Shown here: one piece after another, positions 7,897 to 17,228 of the stretch
How positions within the stretch are numbered: the first letter of the stretch is position 1
How the letters are laid out: each line of letters begins with the position of its first letter
NCBI RefSeq assembly: GCF_036226665.1
Contig: NZ_CP109007.1
Location: 3,326,501 to 3,390,500, forward strand
Direction: 5' to 3'
Source of the DNA: Streptomyces sp. NBC_00691
GTDB taxonomy: Bacteria > Actinomycetota > Actinomycetes > Streptomycetales > Streptomycetaceae
DNA: 64,000 nt
Notes under the pieces: generated by a model
The model's database searches: none
Told to the model about the DNA's origin: nothing
What the model saw: only the letters and a program-made list of their open reading frames with translations
Position numbers and translations under genes: made by a program

Positions 7897-8922
7897 ATGT
7901 CGAGGGCGAGGGTGGCGCGACGGATCGCGGCGGGTGCGGCGTACGGCGGCGGGAGCATCGGACTGCTGGGTGTGGCGGCGGTGGGCGTCCTGCTGGCCGA
8001 GATGCAGATCGCCAAGCGGACGGTGGGTGGCGGCGCGGCCCCCCTGCCGCCGGGAGCGGACGGCCTCTACGGCCGCGCGTTCGGTACGGACGACCCCCTG
8101 CGGCTGGCCCTTCTGGGTGATTCCACGGCGGCGGGTCAGGGGGTGCGCCGCTCGGGCCAGACGCCGGGCGCGCTGCTCGCCTCGGGGCTCGCGGCGGTGG
8201 CGGAGCGGCCGGTGGTGCTGCGGAACGTGGCACTCTCCGGTGCCCGCTCCGACGACCTGGAACGCCAGGTGTCGCTGCTGCTGGCGCAGCCGCTCGGGCC
8301 GCCGGACGTCTGCGTGATCATGATCGGCGCGAACGACGTGACGCACCGGATGCCGCCGACGGAGTCGGTACGGCTCCTGGCGTCGGCGGTCCGGCGGCTG
8401 CGGACGGCCGGCGCGGAGGTGGTCGTCGGGACCTGCCCGGACCTCGGGACGATCGAGCCGGTCTACCAGCCGCTGCGCTGGCTGGCCCGGCGGGCCTCCC
8501 GGCAGCTGGCGGCGGCGCAGACGATCGTGGTGATCGAGCAGGGCGGGCGGACGGTGTCGCTGGGCGACCTGCTCGGACCCGAGTTCGCGGCGAACCCGCG
8601 CGAGATGTTCGGGGTGGACAACTTCCACCCCTCGGCCGAGGGGTACGCGACGGCGGCGATGGCCGTGCTGCCGACGATGTGCGCGGTGCTGGGGGTCTGG
8701 CCGGAGACGGACCGGCTGGAGCCGGCGCGACGGGAGAACATGCTGCCGGTCGCGAAGGCGGCGGCCGAGGCGGCGAAGGAGGCGGGCACGGAGGTCACGG
8801 GCGCCCGCGCCCCCTGGGCCCTCCTGAAGCACCGCCGCAGGCGGCGCCTGCCGGTCGCGGCGGACGCCTCGCCGGAGGCCCGGGGGGAGGGGGCCGCGGA
8901 GACGCCGGCCTCCACCAACTGA
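7897..8922 (+). CDS. SGNH/GDSL-type hydrolase with N-terminal membrane segment
   Basis: A 341-residue esterase-like protein. A hydrophobic helix at about 11-35 (AAGAAYGGGSIGLLGVAAVGVLL) probably anchors it, with the catalytic part outside. SGNH marks: LGDSTAAGQG with the nucleophile at about S76, a GAND block (about 147) and the closing DNFHPSAEGY with the catalytic Asp/His (about 245). The Ala/Glu/Arg-rich C-terminal 90 residues have no recognisable domain. Substrate unknown. GGAGG site upstream. Confidence 0.82.
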   Translation: MSRARVARRIAAGAAYGGGSIGLLGVAAVGVLLAEMQIAKRTVGGGAAPLPPGADGLYGRAFGTDDPLRLALLGDSTAAGQGVRRSGQTPGALLASGLAAVAERPVVLRNVALSGARSDDLERQVSLLLAQPLGPPDVCVIMIGANDVTHRMPPTESVRLLASAVRRLRTAGAEVVVGTCPDLGTIEPVYQPLRWLARRASRQLAAAQTIVVIEQGGRTVSLGDLLGPEFAANPREMFGVDNFHPSAEGYATAAMAVLPTMCAVLGVWPETDRLEPARRENMLPVAKAAAEAAKEAGTEVTGARAPWALLKHRRRRRLPVAADASPEARGEGAAETPASTN

Positions 8923-9033
8923 GCGCTCGCTTAGAAAAGAGGTCCGCATCACATGCCCAGGGCGGTGACCCCTGCGGTACGTACGGGTAACTTCCCTTTC
9001 AGTCCGCTCACTCCGCACCCTCATGGAGCCGTG

Positions 9034-10254
9034 ATGCCCGAAGCCGTGATCGTCTCGACCGCCCGCTCGCCCATCGGCCGGGCCTTCAAGGGCTCCCTCA
9101 AGGACCTGCGGCCGGACGACCTCACCGCGAACATCGTCAAGGCCGCCCTGGCCAAGGTGCCGGAGCTCGACCCGCGCGACATCGACGACCTGATGCTGGG
9201 CTGCGGTCTGCCCGGCGGCGAGCAGGGCAACAACCTGGGCCGCATCGTGGCCGTGCAGATGGGCATGGACCACCTGCCGGGCTGCACGATCACCCGCTAC
9301 TGCTCCTCCTCGCTGCAGACCTCCCGCATGGCGCTGCACGCGATCAAGGCCGGCGAGGGCGACGTCTTCATCTCGGCCGGTGTCGAGATGGTGTCCCGCT
9401 TCGTGAAGGGCAACTCGGACTCCCTGCCCGACACGCACAACCCCTTCTTCGCCGAGGCCGAGGCCCGTACCGCCGAGGTCGCGGCCTCCGAGGGCTCCGT
9501 GTGGCACGACCCGCGCGAGGACGGCGTCGTCCCGGACGCGTACATCGCCATGGGCCAGACCGCGGAGAACCTGGCCCGCCTCAAGGGCATCAGCCGCCAG
9601 GAGATGGACGAGTTCGGCGTCCGCTCGCAGAACCTCGCCGAGCAGGCCATCAAGAACGGCTTCTGGGAGCGCGAGATCACCCCGGTGACGCTCCCGGACG
9701 GCACCGTCGTCTCCACGGACGACGGCCCGCGCGCCGGCGTCACCCTGGAGGGCGTACAGGGCCTCAAGCCGGTCTTCCGCCCCGACGGCCTGGTCACCGC
9801 CGCCAACTGCTGCCCGCTGAACGACGGCGCCGCCGCGCTCGTCATCATGTCGGACACGAAGGCCCGCGAGCTCGGCCTGACCCCGCTCGCCCGCATCGTC
9901 TCCACCGGCGTCTCCGGCCTCTCCCCCGAGATCATGGGCCTCGGACCGGTCGAGGCGTCGAAGCAGGCCCTCAAGCGCGCCGGCCTGACCATCGGCGACA
10001 TCGACCTGGCCGAGATCAACGAGGCCTTCGCGGCCCAGGTGATCCCGTCCTACCAGGAGCTGGGCCTGGACCTGGACAAGGTGAACATCAACGGTGGCGC
10101 CATCGCCGTCGGCCACCCCTTCGGCATGACCGGCGCCCGGATCACCGGCACGCTGATCAACAGCCTCCAGTTCCACGACAAGCAGTTCGGCCTGGAGACC
10201 ATGTGCGTCGGCGGCGGCCAGGGCATGGCCATGGTGATCGAGCGCCTGTCCTAG
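9034..10254 (+). CDS. Acetyl-CoA C-acetyltransferase (thiolase)
   Basis: A 406-residue cytoplasmic thiolase condensing or cleaving acetyl-CoA units. Nucleophilic cysteine C90 lies in [15 protein letters not shown], the [10 protein letters not shown] motif carries the active histidine, and the second cysteine is in [10 protein letters not shown] near the end. The length is typical for the biosynthetic/degradative thiolase family. ATG at 9034 is preferred to the in-frame ATG at 8953 because the thiolase opening [13 protein letters not shown] starts right there after a GGAG. A hairpin with a T-run follows at 10375. Confidence 0.93.
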   Translation: MPEAVIVSTARSPIGRAFKGSLKDLRPDDLTANIVKAALAKVPELDPRDIDDLMLGCGLPGGEQGNNLGRIVAVQMGMDHLPGCTITRYCSSSLQTSRMALHAIKAGEGDVFISAGVEMVSRFVKGNSDSLPDTHNPFFAEAEARTAEVAASEGSVWHDPREDGVVPDAYIAMGQTAENLARLKGISRQEMDEFGVRSQNLAEQAIKNGFWEREITPVTLPDGTVVSTDDGPRAGVTLEGVQGLKPVFRPDGLVTAANCCPLNDGAAALVIMSDTKARELGLTPLARIVSTGVSGLSPEIMGLGPVEASKQALKRAGLTIGDIDLAEINEAFAAQVIPSYQELGLDLDKVNINGGAIAVGHPFGMTGARITGTLINSLQFHDKQFGLETMCVGGGQGMAMVIERLS

Positions 10255-10374
10255 CACCCGCCCCGGTACCCGCAGAGGCGCCTCCTGGCGCCGGTCGTGG
10301 GCGCCGGGGTACGCCGGGGCGCGTCTCCTCCCGCCGAGGACTCCAACCGCACCGCGTCCGAGCCGTGACCGAAT

Positions 10375-10407
10375 CTCCCCCAGGATGTGACCTACATCCC
10401 GGGGGAG
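10375..10407 (+). terminator. Terminator after the thiolase gene
   Basis: Inverted repeat CTCCCCCAGGATGT / ACATCCCGGGGGAG with one mismatch and a 5-base loop, followed by TTCGTTTT. The rest of the gap to 10557 holds the presumed promoter of the next gene and no recognisable gene. Confidence 0.65.
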
Positions 10408-10557
10408 TTCGTTTTCCCAGGTCAGAGGGGTTTCGGGACTAAACGCCTGGTAGAAATACCTGTCCAATTCGTGACGTAATGCACTGACAGCGAGCCCCAC
10501 CCCAGGACAAGCTGATGTAGGAAGTCGGGGGATCGACTCGGAATCGGGAGTACGTCA

Positions 10558-11412
10558 GTGAGCGCCATGCCTCTTGCCCTGCTGCTGACCACGGCCGCTG
10601 CCACGGCCGTGGGCGCCGCCGCCCTGCACGCAGTCCACGGTCTCCGCAAGCAGGTCACCGCCCTGCGGAGCGAGCTGGCGGCCGGCCATGGCGTCACGGT
10701 CCCCGCGGCCCGTACCGCCACGCCCGCCGCCGAGATACGCGCCGCGGTCGCGGAGGCGCTGGCCGAGGAGCGCGAGCGTGAGCTCGCCGAGGCGCGGGCC
10801 TTCTGGGCCGCGCAGGAGGCCCGGGACGCGGCCGACGCCCCGTCCCTGCTGGGCGGTCTCGGCGGCCCGGCCGACGACGGCACCTTCTTCGTCCCGCGCC
10901 AGGCCGACTTCGTGGGCCTGGAGGCGATGGCCCTGGAGGCCATGGAGGCGGAGGCGGCCGCGCTCGACGGCCCCGACGCGCTGGACTCCCTCGACTCGGT
11001 CGACGCCTTCGAGGAGTACCCGGAGGACTCGGCCGAGCTGGCCGCGGCCCGCCGCCGGCACCCCTCGCACCCGGACTTCGTGCCGGTGCAGACCCCCGTC
11101 GTCACCGACCACGAGCGGACCGTGGCCCGGCTCGAGGAGCTGGCCGACACCGCCACCGCGCTGACCGACGTGCGTCCGGGCCCGCTCGGCACGCTCGACG
11201 TGTACGTCTTCGCGGACGGCACGACACTCTGCATGACCCCCGGGCACCGCGAGACCGCGGAGCGCCTCGCGGAGGCCCTGCGCTCCGGCCGTACGCCGGT
11301 GCTGCTCGGCGGCTCGGGCGTCTCGGGCGCCTTCGCCCTCACCTTCTCGTACGGCGAGGCGGACGACGAGAACGTCTACATCCTGGCGGACCGCGTCATC
11401 GCGTCCCTGTAA
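10558..11412 (+). CDS. Conserved hypothetical protein, N-terminal membrane anchor
   Basis: A 284-residue protein I cannot assign to a named family. Residues about 4-22 are hydrophobic (PLALLLTTAAATAVGAAAL), then a helical Ala/Glu/Arg-rich part (about 50-85) that may be a coiled coil, an acidic middle (GPDALDSLDSVDAFEEY), and a more ordered C-terminal domain from about 185 (TVARLEELADTATALTDVRPG ... VLLGGSGVSGAFALTFSYG). The GTG start has GGGAG upstream. No neighbour hints at a role. Confidence 0.6.
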   Translation: MSAMPLALLLTTAAATAVGAAALHAVHGLRKQVTALRSELAAGHGVTVPAARTATPAAEIRAAVAEALAEERERELAEARAFWAAQEARDAADAPSLLGGLGGPADDGTFFVPRQADFVGLEAMALEAMEAEAAALDGPDALDSLDSVDAFEEYPEDSAELAAARRRHPSHPDFVPVQTPVVTDHERTVARLEELADTATALTDVRPGPLGTLDVYVFADGTTLCMTPGHRETAERLAEALRSGRTPVLLGGSGVSGAFALTFSYGEADDENVYILADRVIASL

Positions 11413-11451
11413 CCCCGCGGCCCCCGAGAAGCCCCACAGCCCTGCAAGCCC

Positions 11452-11781
11452 CTACAGCCCCGAGCGTTCCGCCGCCTCACGGACCAGACCCACGGCCTCT
11501 GCCAGTTCCCCCTCGCGGGAGTCGGCCGGGGCCGTTCGCAGGATTTCGGCCAGATCGTTCCCGGCGACGACCAGCTGGTCGGCCACGGTGAAGACCCCCG
11601 CGTCCGGCATCGTCCTCGGCTCCCGCTCCGGGTCCTCGGCGCGCTGGGCGCGCACCGCGAGCTCGCGGGCGAGGGCCAGTCCCCCGGCCGCCGCACCGCG
11701 CTGGAGGCGGCTCTGCGGGGCGGCCCGCAGCCGGTCGGCGAAGCGTTCGACGGCCGCGGTCAGTTCACTCGTATCACGCAC
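11452..11781 (-). CDS. Small conserved hypothetical protein
   Basis: A 109-residue soluble, largely helical protein (ELTAAVERFADRL ... LALARELAVRAQRAEDP ... FTVADQLVVAGNDLAEILR). No catalytic motif, signal or membrane segment is visible. GTG start at 11781. Codon pattern is normal for the window and the reading is clean, so I accept it as a gene. It converges with the gene ending at 11412. Confidence 0.6.
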   Translation of the reverse strand: MRDTSELTAAVERFADRLRAAPQSRLQRGAAAGGLALARELAVRAQRAEDPEREPRTMPDAGVFTVADQLVVAGNDLAEILRTAPADSREGELAEAVGLVREAAERSGL

Positions 11782-11899
11782 TCCGCGACCCTACGCGCCG
11801 CCCCGGGCCTCTTGCCAACGGGCGAACACTTGGGCACGGTGACGTGAAGAAGTGCCAGGAGTACGAGGAGCACACGGTACGACGCGTCCGGAGGCGCCG

Positions 11900-12130
11900 A
11901 TGTCCCACACATTCTCCGAAGAGACCCATCGCAACATGCTGGCCCGCATCCCCGGCCGCACCGGTCGTGAGATCGACGAGTGGATGCGCACCGTCGAGGA
12001 GGGACCCTCCCTCCTCCGATTCGAGGACCGGGTGAGCTGGCTCCGCGGGGCCCACGAGCTGGCGTACGGCCACGCGAAGGCGATCCTGCACGAGTACGAC
12101 CTGCGACGGGCGGCCCGGCGACTGCTCTGA
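11900..12130 (+). CDS. DUF4287-like small protein
   Basis: A 76-residue cytoplasmic protein that fits the DUF4287 pattern: FSEETHRNMLARIPGRTGREIDEWM, then LRGAHELAYGHAKAILHEYDLRRA. The family's role is unknown to me; some members sit beside DUF5655-like partners, not seen here. ATG at 11900 has GGAGG at good spacing, so the in-frame start at 11852 is not needed. Confidence 0.7.
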   Translation: MSHTFSEETHRNMLARIPGRTGREIDEWMRTVEEGPSLLRFEDRVSWLRGAHELAYGHAKAILHEYDLRRAARRLL

Positions 12131-12193
12131 GGTCCGAGCACCCTCACGTCCGACGGGGAGGTCCGCGTACCGCCCCGTCCCGACCGGGAACGC

Positions 12194-12232
12194 GGAAGGG
12201 CCCGCCCGGCACGAAGCCGGACGGGCCCTTCC
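12194..12232. terminator. Bidirectional terminator between convergent genes
   Basis: 17-base arms (GGAAGGGCCCGCCCGGC pairing with its near complement, one G-T pair) around a 5-base loop, placed between the DUF4287-like gene and the end of the Bax-inhibitor-like gene; AAGG/CCTT-ended stems of this form recur as terminators across the window. Confidence 0.7.
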
Positions 12233-12249
12233 CCCCGAGTCGGGACGCG

Positions 12250-13152
12250 TCAGTCGTCGCCCTGCAGGATCGACAGCAGACGCAGCATCTCCAGGTAGAT
12301 CCACACCAGGGTCATCGTGAGACCGAAGGCGGCCAGCCAGGCCTCCTCGCGCGGCGCGCCGTAGGTCACGCCGTCCTCGACCTGCTTGAAGTCGAGGGCG
12401 AGGAAGCAGGCACCGAGGATGATGCCGATGACACCGAAGAGGATGCCGAGGCCACCGCTGCGGAAGCCGAGGCCGTCACCGCCGGCGAAGACGGCGAACA
12501 GCAGGTTGGTCACCATGAGGAGCATGAAGCCCATCGCGGCGGCCATCACGAAGCCGTAGAAGCGCCGGTTGACCCGGATCCAGCCCATCTTGTAGGCGAT
12601 CAGGACGCCGGCGAAGACCGCCATCGTGCCCAGAACCGCCTGGATGACCACGCCGTCGGCGATGTACGTCGAGACGGCGGCCGAGATCACTCCGAGGAAG
12701 ACGCCCTCGAAGGCCGCGTAGCCCAGGATGAGCGCCGGCGACGGCTTGCGCTTGAAGGACTGCACGAGCGACAGCACCAGGGCGACCAGGGCGGCGCCGA
12801 TGGCGATGCCGTAGGACTTGCCCAGGTTGGCGGGGTCGACCGGCAGGAGCAGCCAGGACAGGACGGCGGTGAGCACGACCGTGCCGAGCGTCATGGCCGT
12901 ACGGCTCACGACGTCGTCGATCGTCATCACGTTGCCGCGGGCCTGCTGCGGGGCTCCGAGCTGGGTGTCCTGCGGGGCGTACGGGTTGGTCGCGTACGGG
13001 TTCGTCGCGCCCTCGGCATACGGGTTGCCGGTGGCGTACGGGTTGGTTCCGACGGCGGGGCCCCCGGCCTGCGGCTGCTGGCCGTTGAAGCCCGCGGTGC
13101 CGTTGTCGCGGCTGAACCCCCGTCGCGAGAAGACCGGGTTGCTGCTCCTCAT
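12250..13152 (-). CDS. Bax inhibitor-1/YccA-like multi-pass membrane protein
   Basis: A 300-residue protein. The first 75 residues are a soluble Asn/Pro/Tyr-rich tail with repeated NPYA units (TNPYATGNPYAEGATNPYA). Then about seven membrane segments: TVVLTAVLSWLLLPV, YGIAIGAALVALVLSLV, and onward to ILFGVIGIILGACFLALDF and AAFGLTMTLVWIYLEML. This order and the closing acidic residues fit the Bax-inhibitor-1/YccA superfamily, thought to include calcium-leak channels or protease modulators. ATG at 13152 has a GGAGGAG site; upstream codons in the same frame run back through the tRNA and are not coding. Confidence 0.82.
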   Translation of the reverse strand: MRSSNPVFSRRGFSRDNGTAGFNGQQPQAGGPAVGTNPYATGNPYAEGATNPYATNPYAPQDTQLGAPQQARGNVMTIDDVVSRTAMTLGTVVLTAVLSWLLLPVDPANLGKSYGIAIGAALVALVLSLVQSFKRKPSPALILGYAAFEGVFLGVISAAVSTYIADGVVIQAVLGTMAVFAGVLIAYKMGWIRVNRRFYGFVMAAAMGFMLLMVTNLLFAVFAGGDGLGFRSGGLGILFGVIGIILGACFLALDFKQVEDGVTYGAPREEAWLAAFGLTMTLVWIYLEMLRLLSILQGDD

Positions 13153-13353
13153 CTCACTCCTCCATGGCGTGCCGCATGAGCGCGGCCTCGCGTCAAGAGT
13201 AATGCGTAGGCAAAAGAAACTCTCTAGTGCTCGGGGAGGATCTTTTTCCCGTACCTCTTCGGTCTTCGCGCGGTCCGTCGCGGTGGGTCGCGGGGTCCCG
13301 CACGGTGAGTGAGGGGCTTCGCCGGGCCACAGGCGTGACACCTGGGGCTTGGG

Positions 13354-13438
13354 TGGTGCCCGGAACCGGACTCGAACCGGTACGGCCCGAAGGCCAGCGA
13401 GGTTTAAGCTCGCCGTGTCTGCATTCCACCATCCGGGC
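13354..13438 (-). tRNA. bldA: tRNA-Leu (anticodon UAA), bldA
   Basis: Full cloverleaf read on the minus strand: acceptor GCCCGGA (13438-13432) pairs with TCCGGGC (13364-13358); anticodon stem GCGAG/CTCGC encloses the loop CTTAAAC, giving anticodon UAA; a long variable arm GGCC-TTCG-GGCC marks the leucine class; T-arm ACCGG-TTCGAGT-CCGGT. CCA is encoded (13356-13354). In Streptomyces this tRNA alone reads the rare UUA codon and is the developmental regulator bldA. An AT-rich patch lies about 70-95 bases upstream (13505-13535). Confidence 0.95.
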
Positions 13439-13504
13439 GTCGCGAAGCTCCGCGTTGGCACATGAGCCTATCGGGGCGCTTCCCTCGTTCAGCGGAACAT
13501 GCTC

Positions 13505-13535
13505 CCGATGTTGTCTTATTTTATTGACGCCTGAG
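13505..13535 (-). promoter_or_regulatory. bldA: AT-rich stretch upstream of bldA, candidate promoter region
   Basis: A run rich in A and T (TCTTATTTTATTGACG on the + strand) stands out from the GC-rich background, about 70-95 bases upstream of the bldA 5' end. Exact -10/-35 boxes cannot be fixed by eye, and the stretch might also serve rightward transcription. The gap from 13536 to 13812 otherwise holds only the leader of the ABC genes. Confidence 0.4.
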
Positions 13536-13812
13536 GGTGTGTCAGTGCAGGTGAGAGCCGTTTCGCCGAACTGTGACCGGGGTCGCAGGCGCAAAGCCGC
13601 ACCCCCTGGAATGACGAAAAGTCGCCGCACGTGTGTCACGTCGGCGTGAACCCGTCTCTCAGGGGCCCCGTCATACCTCAGGAGGAGGACCGGGGGCCCC
13701 GGTCCGACTCGAGACTGCCCCGGGAACGGGCATGTGGGCGGACGATCCGAGCGCCGACGCTCGACACGATGGAGGGGTTCCCACCGAAGCCCCGCAGTGA
13801 CAGGAGTCCCTC

Positions 13813-14583
13813 GTGACCACCACCCCCACCGTGTCCCGCGCCACCGCGGTGGCCGCCCGCGCCACGGATCTCTCGAAGGTCTACGGACACGGCGAGACCC
13901 AGGTGGTCGCGCTCGATCACGTCACCGTGGACTTCCGCCAGGGAGAGTTCACCGCGATCATGGGCCCCTCCGGCTCCGGCAAGTCGACGCTCATGCACTG
14001 CGTCGCCGGCCTCGACTCCTTCTCCTCCGGCTCGGTCCGGATCGGAGAGACGGAGCTCTCCACCCTCAAGGACAAGCAGCTCACCCAGCTGCGCCGGGAC
14101 AAGATCGGCTTCATCTTCCAGGCCTTCAACCTGCTGCCGACGCTGACCGCCCTGGAGAACATCACCCTCCCCATGGACATCGCCGGCCGCAAGGCCGACA
14201 AGCAGTGGGTCCAGCAGGTCATCGACATGCTCGGGATCTCCGCCCGGCTCAGCCACCGCCCCACCGAACTCTCCGGCGGCCAGCAGCAGCGCGTGGCCGT
14301 GGCCCGCGCCCTGGCCTCCCGCCCCGAGATCATCTTCGGTGACGAGCCGACCGGAAACCTGGACTCCCGCTCGGGCGCCGAGGTCCTCGGCTTCCTCCGC
14401 AACTCGGTCCGCGAGCTGGGCCAGACCGTCGTCATGGTCACCCACGACGCCGTCGCCGCCTCCTACGCGGACCGCGTCATCTTCCTCGCCGACGGCCGCA
14501 TCGTCGACGAGATGCTGCACCCGACGGCGGACGGCGTGCTCGACCGCATGAAGGCCTTCGACGCCAAGGGCCGTACGAGCTGA
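13813..14583 (+). CDS. ABC transporter ATPase (MacB/LolD-like)
   Basis: A 256-residue ATPase that should pair with the permease 56 bases downstream. Walker A GPSGSGKST (about 56-64), a Q-loop in FIFQAFNLLPTLTALENI, signature LSGGQQQR (about 154-161), Walker B IIFGDEPTGNLD and the switch histidine in VMVTHD. This is the LolD/MacB/FtsE type that drives mechanotransmission or lipoprotein and peptide export rather than classic import. GTG start with AGGAG. A close paralogue lies at 62559. Confidence 0.9.
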   Translation: MTTTPTVSRATAVAARATDLSKVYGHGETQVVALDHVTVDFRQGEFTAIMGPSGSGKSTLMHCVAGLDSFSSGSVRIGETELSTLKDKQLTQLRRDKIGFIFQAFNLLPTLTALENITLPMDIAGRKADKQWVQQVIDMLGISARLSHRPTELSGGQQQRVAVARALASRPEIIFGDEPTGNLDSRSGAEVLGFLRNSVRELGQTVVMVTHDAVAASYADRVIFLADGRIVDEMLHPTADGVLDRMKAFDAKGRTS

Positions 14584-14639
14584 CGCGCGAGCGTCACCCC
14601 CGTACCCGAACCCTTCCTCCAGGACTCCAGGACACACCC

Positions 14640-17171
14640 ATGTTCCGTACCGCCCTGCGCAACGTCCTCGCGCACAAGGCGAGACTGCTGATGACCGTCC
14701 TCGCCGTGATGCTCGGCGTGGCCTTCGTCTCCGGCACCCTCGTCTTCACCGACACCCTCGGCCAGGCCTTCCGCAACCAGTCGGCCAAGAGCTACGACGA
14801 CGTCGCCGTCGCCGTCGAGATGTACCCGTCCGCCGAGGAGGCCCGGAAGGCCCCCGGCCTCTCCCAGCAGGACGTCGACAAGGTCGCGAAGCTCGACGGG
14901 GTCGCCTCCGTCACCCCCCGCGTCGACGGCTTCGCCGGCGTGCCCGACCGGAACGGCAAGCTGATCGGCGTCGGCTGGTCCAACAAGGGCACCAACTTCG
15001 CCCCCGGCAAGGACGGCAAGGACCGCGCCTACGCCTTCACCTCCGGGAACGGCCCGGCCTCGGCCGGCCAGGTCGCGCTCGACAAGGACACCGCGGACAA
15101 GGGCGGCTACAAGGTCGGCGACACCGTCCGCGTCGCCACCACGGGCCCGGTGAAGGAGTACGAGCTCTCCGGCGTCTTCACCACCGAGGACGGCGCCGTG
15201 AACGCCGGCGGCAGCCTCGTCGTCTTCGACACCGCCGTCGCCCAGAAGCTCTACCTCAAGCCCGGTTACTTCCAGGACCTGGCCGTGAGCGCCACGCCCG
15301 GCACGGACGACGAGAAGCTCCTCGACGAGGTCCTGAAGGTCGTCCCGAAGGCGGCCACCGCGCAGACCGGCGAGGCCCTCGCCGAGCAGCAGGCCAAGGA
15401 CATCGAGGCCGGTCTCGGCGCGCTCAACCAGGTGCTCCTCGGCTTCGCGGGCATCGCGCTCTTCGTCGGGATCTTCCTGATCTCCAACACCTTCACCATG
15501 CTGGTCGCGCAGCGCACCAAGGAACTGGCCCTGATGCGCGCCGTCGGCGCCTCGCGCAAGCAGATCACCCGCTCCGTCCTCGCCGAGGCCGCGCTGGTCG
15601 GCGTGGTCGCCTCCGCCGTCGGATACGTGCTCGGCATCGGCCTGGCCGTCTCGCTCCGCTCGGCCATGAGCGCCTTCGAGATGAAGGTCCCCGGCGGCGG
15701 CCTGGTCCTCACCGCCACCCCGGCGGTCAGCGCCTTCGCCGTCGGTGTCCTCATCACGATGCTGGCCGCCTGGCTGCCCGGCCGCCGCGCCGCGAAGATC
15801 CCGCCGGTCGCCGCCATGAGCAGCGTCCACGCCACCGCGAGCACCAAGTCGCTCGTCGTGCGGAACTCCATCGGCGCCGCGTTCGCCGCGCTCGGGGCGG
15901 TCCTGATCGTGCTCGGCGCGGGCCAGGGCGGCGACGACGGCCGCATGCTCATCGCGGGCGGTGCCTTCCTCGCCCTCATCGGCGTGATCGTGCTCATCCC
16001 GTTCCTGTCCCGGCCCGTGATCGCCCTGATCCGCCCGGTCTTCGTGAACCTCTTCGGGGTCTCCGGCAAGCTCGCCGGCCTCAACGCGGTCCGCAACCCG
16101 CGCCGCACCGGCGCCACGGCCTCCGCCCTCGCCATCGGTCTGACCCTGGTCACCGGCCTCTCGGTGCTCGGCGCCACGGTCGGCACGGCCCTCGACAAGG
16201 CCACGACCGACCAGATCAAGGCCGACTACATGGTCACGATGGCCAGCGGCAACAGCCTGAGCCCGGAGGCGCTGACCGCCCTGGAGAAGGCTCCGGGCGT
16301 CACGGCGATCTCCCCGCAGCAGGCGGGCGCGCTGGAGATCAAGGGCTCGTACGTCTCGGCCTCCGGCGTCACCCCCGGCGACATCGGCAAGGTCCTCAAG
16401 CTCACCGTGGTGAACGGCTCGCTGTCCTCCCTCGGCAAGGGCGGGATCGCCGTCGACGAGAAGACCGCCACGAAGCGCGGCCTCAAGGTCGGCGACACCG
16501 TCCCGGTCGAGTTCCTCGACAAGGGGAAGGCCAAGCTGACGGTCGGCGCGGTCTTCGAGCCCAACGAGTTCGTCTCGCCGGTCCTGATCGACCACAAGCT
16601 GGTCACCGCGCACGAGGAGCGGGCGGAGATCCGTCAGATCTTCGTCTCGACCGAGGGCGGCGCGAGCGCGGCCAACGAGCGGGCGCTGGCGAAGGCGATG
16701 GGCGACAACCCCGACATCACGGTGATGGACCACAAGGGCATCCGCGACTCCTTCGGCGGCCCCATCAACCTGATGCTCAACATCATGTACGGCCTGCTCG
16801 GCATGGCCCTGATCATCGCGGTCCTCGGCGTCGTCAACACCCTCGCGATGTCCGTCTTCGAACGCCAGCAGGAGATCGGCATGCTCCGGGCGATCGGTCT
16901 CGACCGGCGCCGGGTGAAGCGGATGGTCCGTCTGGAGGCCGTGGTCATCTCGGTGTTCGGCGCGATCGTCGGCATCGGCCTCGGCTCGTTCCTCGGCTGG
17001 GCGATCGGCGAGACCATCAGGGAGCAGATCCCGGGCTACGCCCTGGTCCTGCCCTGGGACCGGATCGGGATCTTCCTGGTCCTGGCCGGCCTGGTCGGTG
17101 TCCTCGCCTCCCTGTGGCCGGCCCGCAGCGCGGCCAAGCTGAACATGCTCGCCGCCATCAAGGCCGAGTAG
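14640..17171 (+). CDS. ABC transporter permease with FtsX-like domains
   Basis: An 843-residue membrane protein. An N-terminal membrane helix (about 16-36, LLMTVLAVMLGVAFVSGTLVF) is followed by a large outside domain, then three membrane spans (about 262-385) with the FtsX-type VAQRTKELALMRAVGASRKQ loop, a second outside domain (about 525-690), and three closing spans with FERQQEIGMLRAIGLDRRRV. Two FtsX repeats in one chain is the MacB-like 'double' layout of Gram-positives. Substrate unknown; forms an operon with the ATPase upstream. Confidence 0.88.
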   Translation: MFRTALRNVLAHKARLLMTVLAVMLGVAFVSGTLVFTDTLGQAFRNQSAKSYDDVAVAVEMYPSAEEARKAPGLSQQDVDKVAKLDGVASVTPRVDGFAGVPDRNGKLIGVGWSNKGTNFAPGKDGKDRAYAFTSGNGPASAGQVALDKDTADKGGYKVGDTVRVATTGPVKEYELSGVFTTEDGAVNAGGSLVVFDTAVAQKLYLKPGYFQDLAVSATPGTDDEKLLDEVLKVVPKAATAQTGEALAEQQAKDIEAGLGALNQVLLGFAGIALFVGIFLISNTFTMLVAQRTKELALMRAVGASRKQITRSVLAEAALVGVVASAVGYVLGIGLAVSLRSAMSAFEMKVPGGGLVLTATPAVSAFAVGVLITMLAAWLPGRRAAKIPPVAAMSSVHATASTKSLVVRNSIGAAFAALGAVLIVLGAGQGGDDGRMLIAGGAFLALIGVIVLIPFLSRPVIALIRPVFVNLFGVSGKLAGLNAVRNPRRTGATASALAIGLTLVTGLSVLGATVGTALDKATTDQIKADYMVTMASGNSLSPEALTALEKAPGVTAISPQQAGALEIKGSYVSASGVTPGDIGKVLKLTVVNGSLSSLGKGGIAVDEKTATKRGLKVGDTVPVEFLDKGKAKLTVGAVFEPNEFVSPVLIDHKLVTAHEERAEIRQIFVSTEGGASAANERALAKAMGDNPDITVMDHKGIRDSFGGPINLMLNIMYGLLGMALIIAVLGVVNTLAMSVFERQQEIGMLRAIGLDRRRVKRMVRLEAVVISVFGAIVGIGLGSFLGWAIGETIREQIPGYALVLPWDRIGIFLVLAGLVGVLASLWPARSAAKLNMLAAIKAE

Positions 17172-17187
17172 GACACCGCGTACGGAA

Positions 17188-17220
17188 AGGGCCGGTCCCC
17201 CGCCAGGGGGCCGGCCCTTC
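17188..17220. terminator. Bidirectional terminator between ABC permease and CFA-synthase genes
   Basis: Arms AAGGGCCGG(T)CCCCC and GGGGGCCGGCCCTT with a single-base bulge and a 4-base loop, lying in the 57-base gap between two convergent genes. Confidence 0.75.
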
Positions 17221-17228
17221 GGCGTGCG

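Noticed and set aside
7861..10500. An 879-residue leftward reading across the SGNH and thiolase genes
   Set aside because: It lies opposite two genes with clear catalytic motifs and shows no domain of its own.
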